Of a stretch of 64,000 bases of DNA, positions 61,588-64,000 are shown piece after piece. The DNA is taken from the NCBI RefSeq assembly GCF_050717535.1, contig NZ_JBOITM010000086.1, positions 1-64,000 on the forward strand. The letters run 5' to 3'. Under the pieces are notes generated by a model. That model searched no databases. It had not been told where the DNA came from and was given only the letters and a program-made list of their open reading frames with translations. Both the position numbers and the translations under genes were made by a program. Each line of letters opens with the position of its first letter. The first letter of the stretch is position 1. This DNA comes from Clostridium_AD sp050717535. Its GTDB lineage: Bacteria > Bacillota > Clostridia > Clostridiales > Clostridiaceae.

Positions 61588-62370
61588 TTGCAAGGGAAAG
61601 TCTTTGCAAACAAACAAATGAGAGAATATTTTAATGATTTTTTACTGTTTTTTCAATTTTTTACACGTATACCTATAAATAAAAGTTTGGTATGTGAAAA
61701 AGAAAATTTTAAGAAAGGATCTATATTTTTTCCAGTAGTAGGATTATTTATAGGACTTGTTCAATGGGTAATTTATTATCTGTTAATAAAAGTACTGCCA
61801 GTAAATATTACAGCGGTATTTGTAGTTATTATACCAATAGTTCTTACTGGAGGATTACATGTGGATGGACTGGGAGATACCTGTGATGGTTTCTTTTCAT
61901 TTAAGGGTGGCAAAGATAAAATAATAGAAGTCATGAAGGATAGTAGAGTAGGGACCTATGCTAGTATTGCCATAGTTTTTGATATGCTAGCACGATACGC
62001 GGCGGTATGTACTATTATAGAACTCAATTTACCACTTATTTTAATTGCAACACCAATAATTGCAAGATTTACTGTAGTTTTCATATCTTTCATAGGAAAG
62101 AATGCTAAAGAAAAGGGCTCGGGAAATATATTTATCGGAAATATTGATGCAAAAAGGCTAGTAATTACAGCAATTATAACTATTGCACTTGGGACTCTAT
62201 TAATAGGAATTAATAAAAGTATTATATTGATAGTTTCAGGAATGGTTTTAAGTTTGTTGTTTAATAAATTCTGTGAAAGTAAAATCACTGGACTTACAGG
62301 AGATAGTTTAGGCGCTAATAATGAATTAGTTGAAATCTTGGTTATGGTTTTGTTTGTAGCTATGAATTGA
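61588..62370 (+). CDS. cobS: Adenosylcobinamide-GDP ribazoletransferase (cobalamin synthase)
   Basis: This membrane enzyme joins adenosylcobinamide-GDP and alpha-ribazole. The 260-residue protein has FQFFTRIPIN, the conserved GGLHVDGLGDTCDGFFSF, MKDSRVGTYA and the C-terminal LTGDSLGANNELVE, with several membrane helices. The start is TTG at 61588 behind GAAAGAGGTGAG; an ATG ten codons later is the alternative. Confidence 0.95.
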   Translation: MQGKVFANKQMREYFNDFLLFFQFFTRIPINKSLVCEKENFKKGSIFFPVVGLFIGLVQWVIYYLLIKVLPVNITAVFVVIIPIVLTGGLHVDGLGDTCDGFFSFKGGKDKIIEVMKDSRVGTYASIAIVFDMLARYAAVCTIIELNLPLILIATPIIARFTVVFISFIGKNAKEKGSGNIFIGNIDAKRLVITAIITIALGTLLIGINKSIILIVSGMVLSLLFNKFCESKITGLTGDSLGANNELVEILVMVLFVAMN

Positions 62371-62394
62371 TGCAACTAGAAAGGACGGTATTCA

Positions 62395-63531
62395 ATGATA
62401 CATGGTGGAGATGTTTATACTGATGGATTACGAAAGGGAAGAAAGCTAATAGATTACAGTTCTAACATAAATCCATTAGGAGTTCCCAGTAGCTTTATTG
62501 ATAACATTAGTGAAGCAGTAGATGCACTGACAAGATATCCAGATATTAAGTATAGGGATGTGTTAAAAGGTCTAATGAAGTACGTTGGTTGCCCAGAAGA
62601 ATACTTTGTTTTGGGAAATGGTGCTGCGGAAATAATTGATTTAGTTATATCTTGCCACAAAAGTTTACTAATTGTGGTGCCTTCTTTTGTAGAGTATGAA
62701 ATTGATGCTAAAAAGTGGAATTGTGATATAGAATATTCATATTTAAAACAGCGGAACAATGAGGAAGACCTATTAGCTCAGGATTATGTTGAACTTTCCT
62801 ACGATTATGAGGATATTCTAAATAAACTGCAAGTGGTTGATGCCATGATTTTGGGTAATCCCAATAATCCTAATGGCGGTATCATTGATAAAGAGGAGTT
62901 TCAAAAAATTCTTGAATATTGTGAGAGAAGCGGTAAAGTAATAATAATAGATGAGGCTTTTATTGAATTTACTGGAGACGCTCAGCACAGTTTTGTTGGG
63001 GCTCTTAAAAATTATAAATGCTTATTTATAATAAGGGCTCTGACTAAATTTTTTGCTATGCCAGGTATAAGGTTTGGGTATGGAATAAGTAGTAACAGTG
63101 CTTTAATAAAAAATGTTAAAGAAAAACAAAATCCTTGGAACATAAACTGTTTTGCAGAGGTAGCTGCATGTCATGTGCTAAAAGATAGCGAGTATATTGA
63201 AAAAAGCAAACAGTGGATAAGACGAGAAAGGCCGATTTTCCTAAAATCATTAAAAAGTATTTCTTTTATAGAACATGTATATTTTACCCATGGGAATTAT
63301 GTATTATGTAAATTAAAAGCACTAACCTCAGAGGAACTTTATAAATTATGTTTAAATCAAGGCTTTGTTATAAGAAAAGCAGATAATTTTAGAGGGCTGG
63401 ATGAGCAGTATATAAGGCTGGCTATTAAGGATAGGGAAACTAATGAAAGATTGATTCTTGTGCTTAAGAACTTAGGGGAGAAGCCGACCCCAGGGGGTCA
63501 ATTTCACGGGAGAAGGATGGAAGATAAATGA
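62395..63531 (+). CDS. cobD: L-threonine-O-3-phosphate decarboxylase
   Basis: This PLP enzyme, related to histidinol-phosphate aminotransferase, makes aminopropanol phosphate for CbiB. The 378-residue protein has IHGGDVYTDGL, DYSSNINPLG, NPNNPNGG and PLP-binding Lys218 (RALTKFFAMPGIRFGYG). The last 14 residues or so (PTPGGQFHGRRMEDK) are coded by a GACCCC-type repeat and lie beyond the usual family end, so they look like an added tail. Its stop overlaps the cbiA ATG (ATGA). Confidence 0.95.
   Translation: MIHGGDVYTDGLRKGRKLIDYSSNINPLGVPSSFIDNISEAVDALTRYPDIKYRDVLKGLMKYVGCPEEYFVLGNGAAEIIDLVISCHKSLLIVVPSFVEYEIDAKKWNCDIEYSYLKQRNNEEDLLAQDYVELSYDYEDILNKLQVVDAMILGNPNNPNGGIIDKEEFQKILEYCERSGKVIIIDEAFIEFTGDAQHSFVGALKNYKCLFIIRALTKFFAMPGIRFGYGISSNSALIKNVKEKQNPWNINCFAEVAACHVLKDSEYIEKSKQWIRRERPIFLKSLKSISFIEHVYFTHGNYVLCKLKALTSEELYKLCLNQGFVIRKADNFRGLDEQYIRLAIKDRETNERLILVLKNLGEKPTPGGQFHGRRMEDK
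63485..63510 (+). repeat. GACCCC repeat inside the 3' end of cobD
   Basis: CGACCCCAGGGGGTCAATTT followed by CACGGG contains a GACCCC/GGGGTC palindrome and codes for PTPGGQFHG. A related palindrome closes the MocR gene at 47271. Confidence 0.6.
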
Positions 63532-64000
63532 AGAGTATAGTAATATCATCAAACGCAAGTGGTGGCGGTAAAACTACAGTAACACTGGGAATTATGAAGG
63601 CCTTAAAAAATAGAGGCTTGGATGTACAGGGGTATAAAGTAGGACCAGATTATTTAGACACTGCCTTTCATACAAAGATAACAGGTAAAAATTCTAGAAA
63701 TTTGGATTTGTTCCTTATGGGCGAGGCTGGAGTTAAAGCTAGCTTTTCTAGAGGTGTGGGAGACGTAGCAGTAGTTGAAGGGGTAATGGGATTATATGAT
63801 GGAAAAGGTATAGACACATCCAATTCTACTTATCACCTATCAAAGGTTTTAGACTTGCCTATTATTCTTGTATTATCTCCAAAGGCTCAGGTAGCAACTT
63901 TTTGCGCGGAAATTAATGGAATAGTTAACTTTAAAGATGCTAATATAAAGGGCATAATACTTAATAATATAACAGAAAGCTATTACAATCTACTTAAAGC
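63528..64000 (+). CDS. cbiA: Cobyrinate a,c-diamide synthase, 5' part
   Basis: The gene is cut by the window edge; about 157 residues are visible with no stop. The start has the P-loop SSNASGGGKTTVTLG. It is followed by YKVGPDYLDTAFH and VVEGVMGLYDGKG, the signatures of CbiA/CobB, which amidates carboxyls a and c of cobyrinate. The ATG overlaps the cobD stop, so translation is coupled. The glutaminase part lies beyond the window. Confidence 0.94.
   Translation, partial: MKSIVISSNASGGGKTTVTLGIMKALKNRGLDVQGYKVGPDYLDTAFHTKITGKNSRNLDLFLMGEAGVKASFSRGVGDVAVVEGVMGLYDGKGIDTSNSTYHLSKVLDLPIILVLSPKAQVATFCAEINGIVNFKDANIKGIILNNITESYYNLLK

Overview
The window is a stretch of strongly AT-rich chromosome from an anaerobic, low-GC Gram-positive bacterium. 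It is most likely a Clostridium (sensu stricto): there is a glycyl-radical pyruvate formate-lyase, the order tig-clpP-clpX-lonB-lonA-engB, a PerR-type Fur protein, a glgC-glgD-glgA-glgP operon, anaerobic-type cobalamin genes under a B12 riboswitch, and AGGAGG-type ribosome binding sites with frequent TTG and GTG starts. The species cannot be told from sequence alone. No rRNA, tRNA or CRISPR array was seen.

Layout. 1-690: the right end of a TnpB-type insertion element and a large inverted repeat. 688-3874 (minus): pflA and pflB, with a Rex-like operator upstream. 4283-5960: a membrane-anchored unknown and a TIM-barrel isomerase. 6283-14774: protein quality control (tig, clpP, clpX, lonB, lonA) ending in the ribosome-assembly GTPase engB. 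15037-16761: three low-complexity Cys/Asn-rich proteins of unknown role, followed by a bactofilin on the minus strand. 17627-24266: an FG-GAP-like protein, an orphan solute-binding lipoprotein, perR, a PIN-PhoH ATPase, a phosphodiester glycosidase and a membrane-anchored partner. 24628-30666: an M50 protease, a NarL-type two-component pair and a three-gene ABC exporter, resembling the B. subtilis lnrJK-lnrLMN layout. 30957-34093: trmB and a YraQ/DUF1980 permease pair. 34370-37497: B12 riboswitch, cobQ, cbiB. 37865-38779: a REP-associated tyrosine transposase (RAYT). 39218-41407: asd (minus) and speD. 41551-43262: a TnpB element without a recognisable tnpA. 43399-49950: murA (with Asp at the usual Cys), ddl, a MocR regulator and mprF (minus). 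50398-56645: glycogen operon. 56832-57745: guanine-type purine riboswitch and xpt. 58188-59724: S1-domain protein and a DUF3892 protein. 59865-64000: cobT-cobC-cobS-cobD-cbiA, the last cut by the window edge.

The most unusual material lies between genes. A family of REP-like sequences (core GGGGACRGTTARCAACTAAT) occurs about fifteen times in six clusters, direct on the left of the RAYT gene and inverted on its right. Each cluster carries a different short tandem repeat, and the cluster beside the RAYT gene includes a run of CCCCAA units that on the minus strand reads as GGGGTT, a strong G-quadruplex candidate. Two perfect DnaA boxes lie just upstream of the RAYT gene, whose C-terminal region resembles a DnaA-type helix-turn-helix. 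Some repeats supply the last codons or stop codon of neighbouring genes. Other points of interest are a possible leader ORF plus hairpin in front of lonB, a TnpB lacking its zinc finger and the usual second RuvC Glu, and a MurA predicted to be insensitive to fosfomycin.
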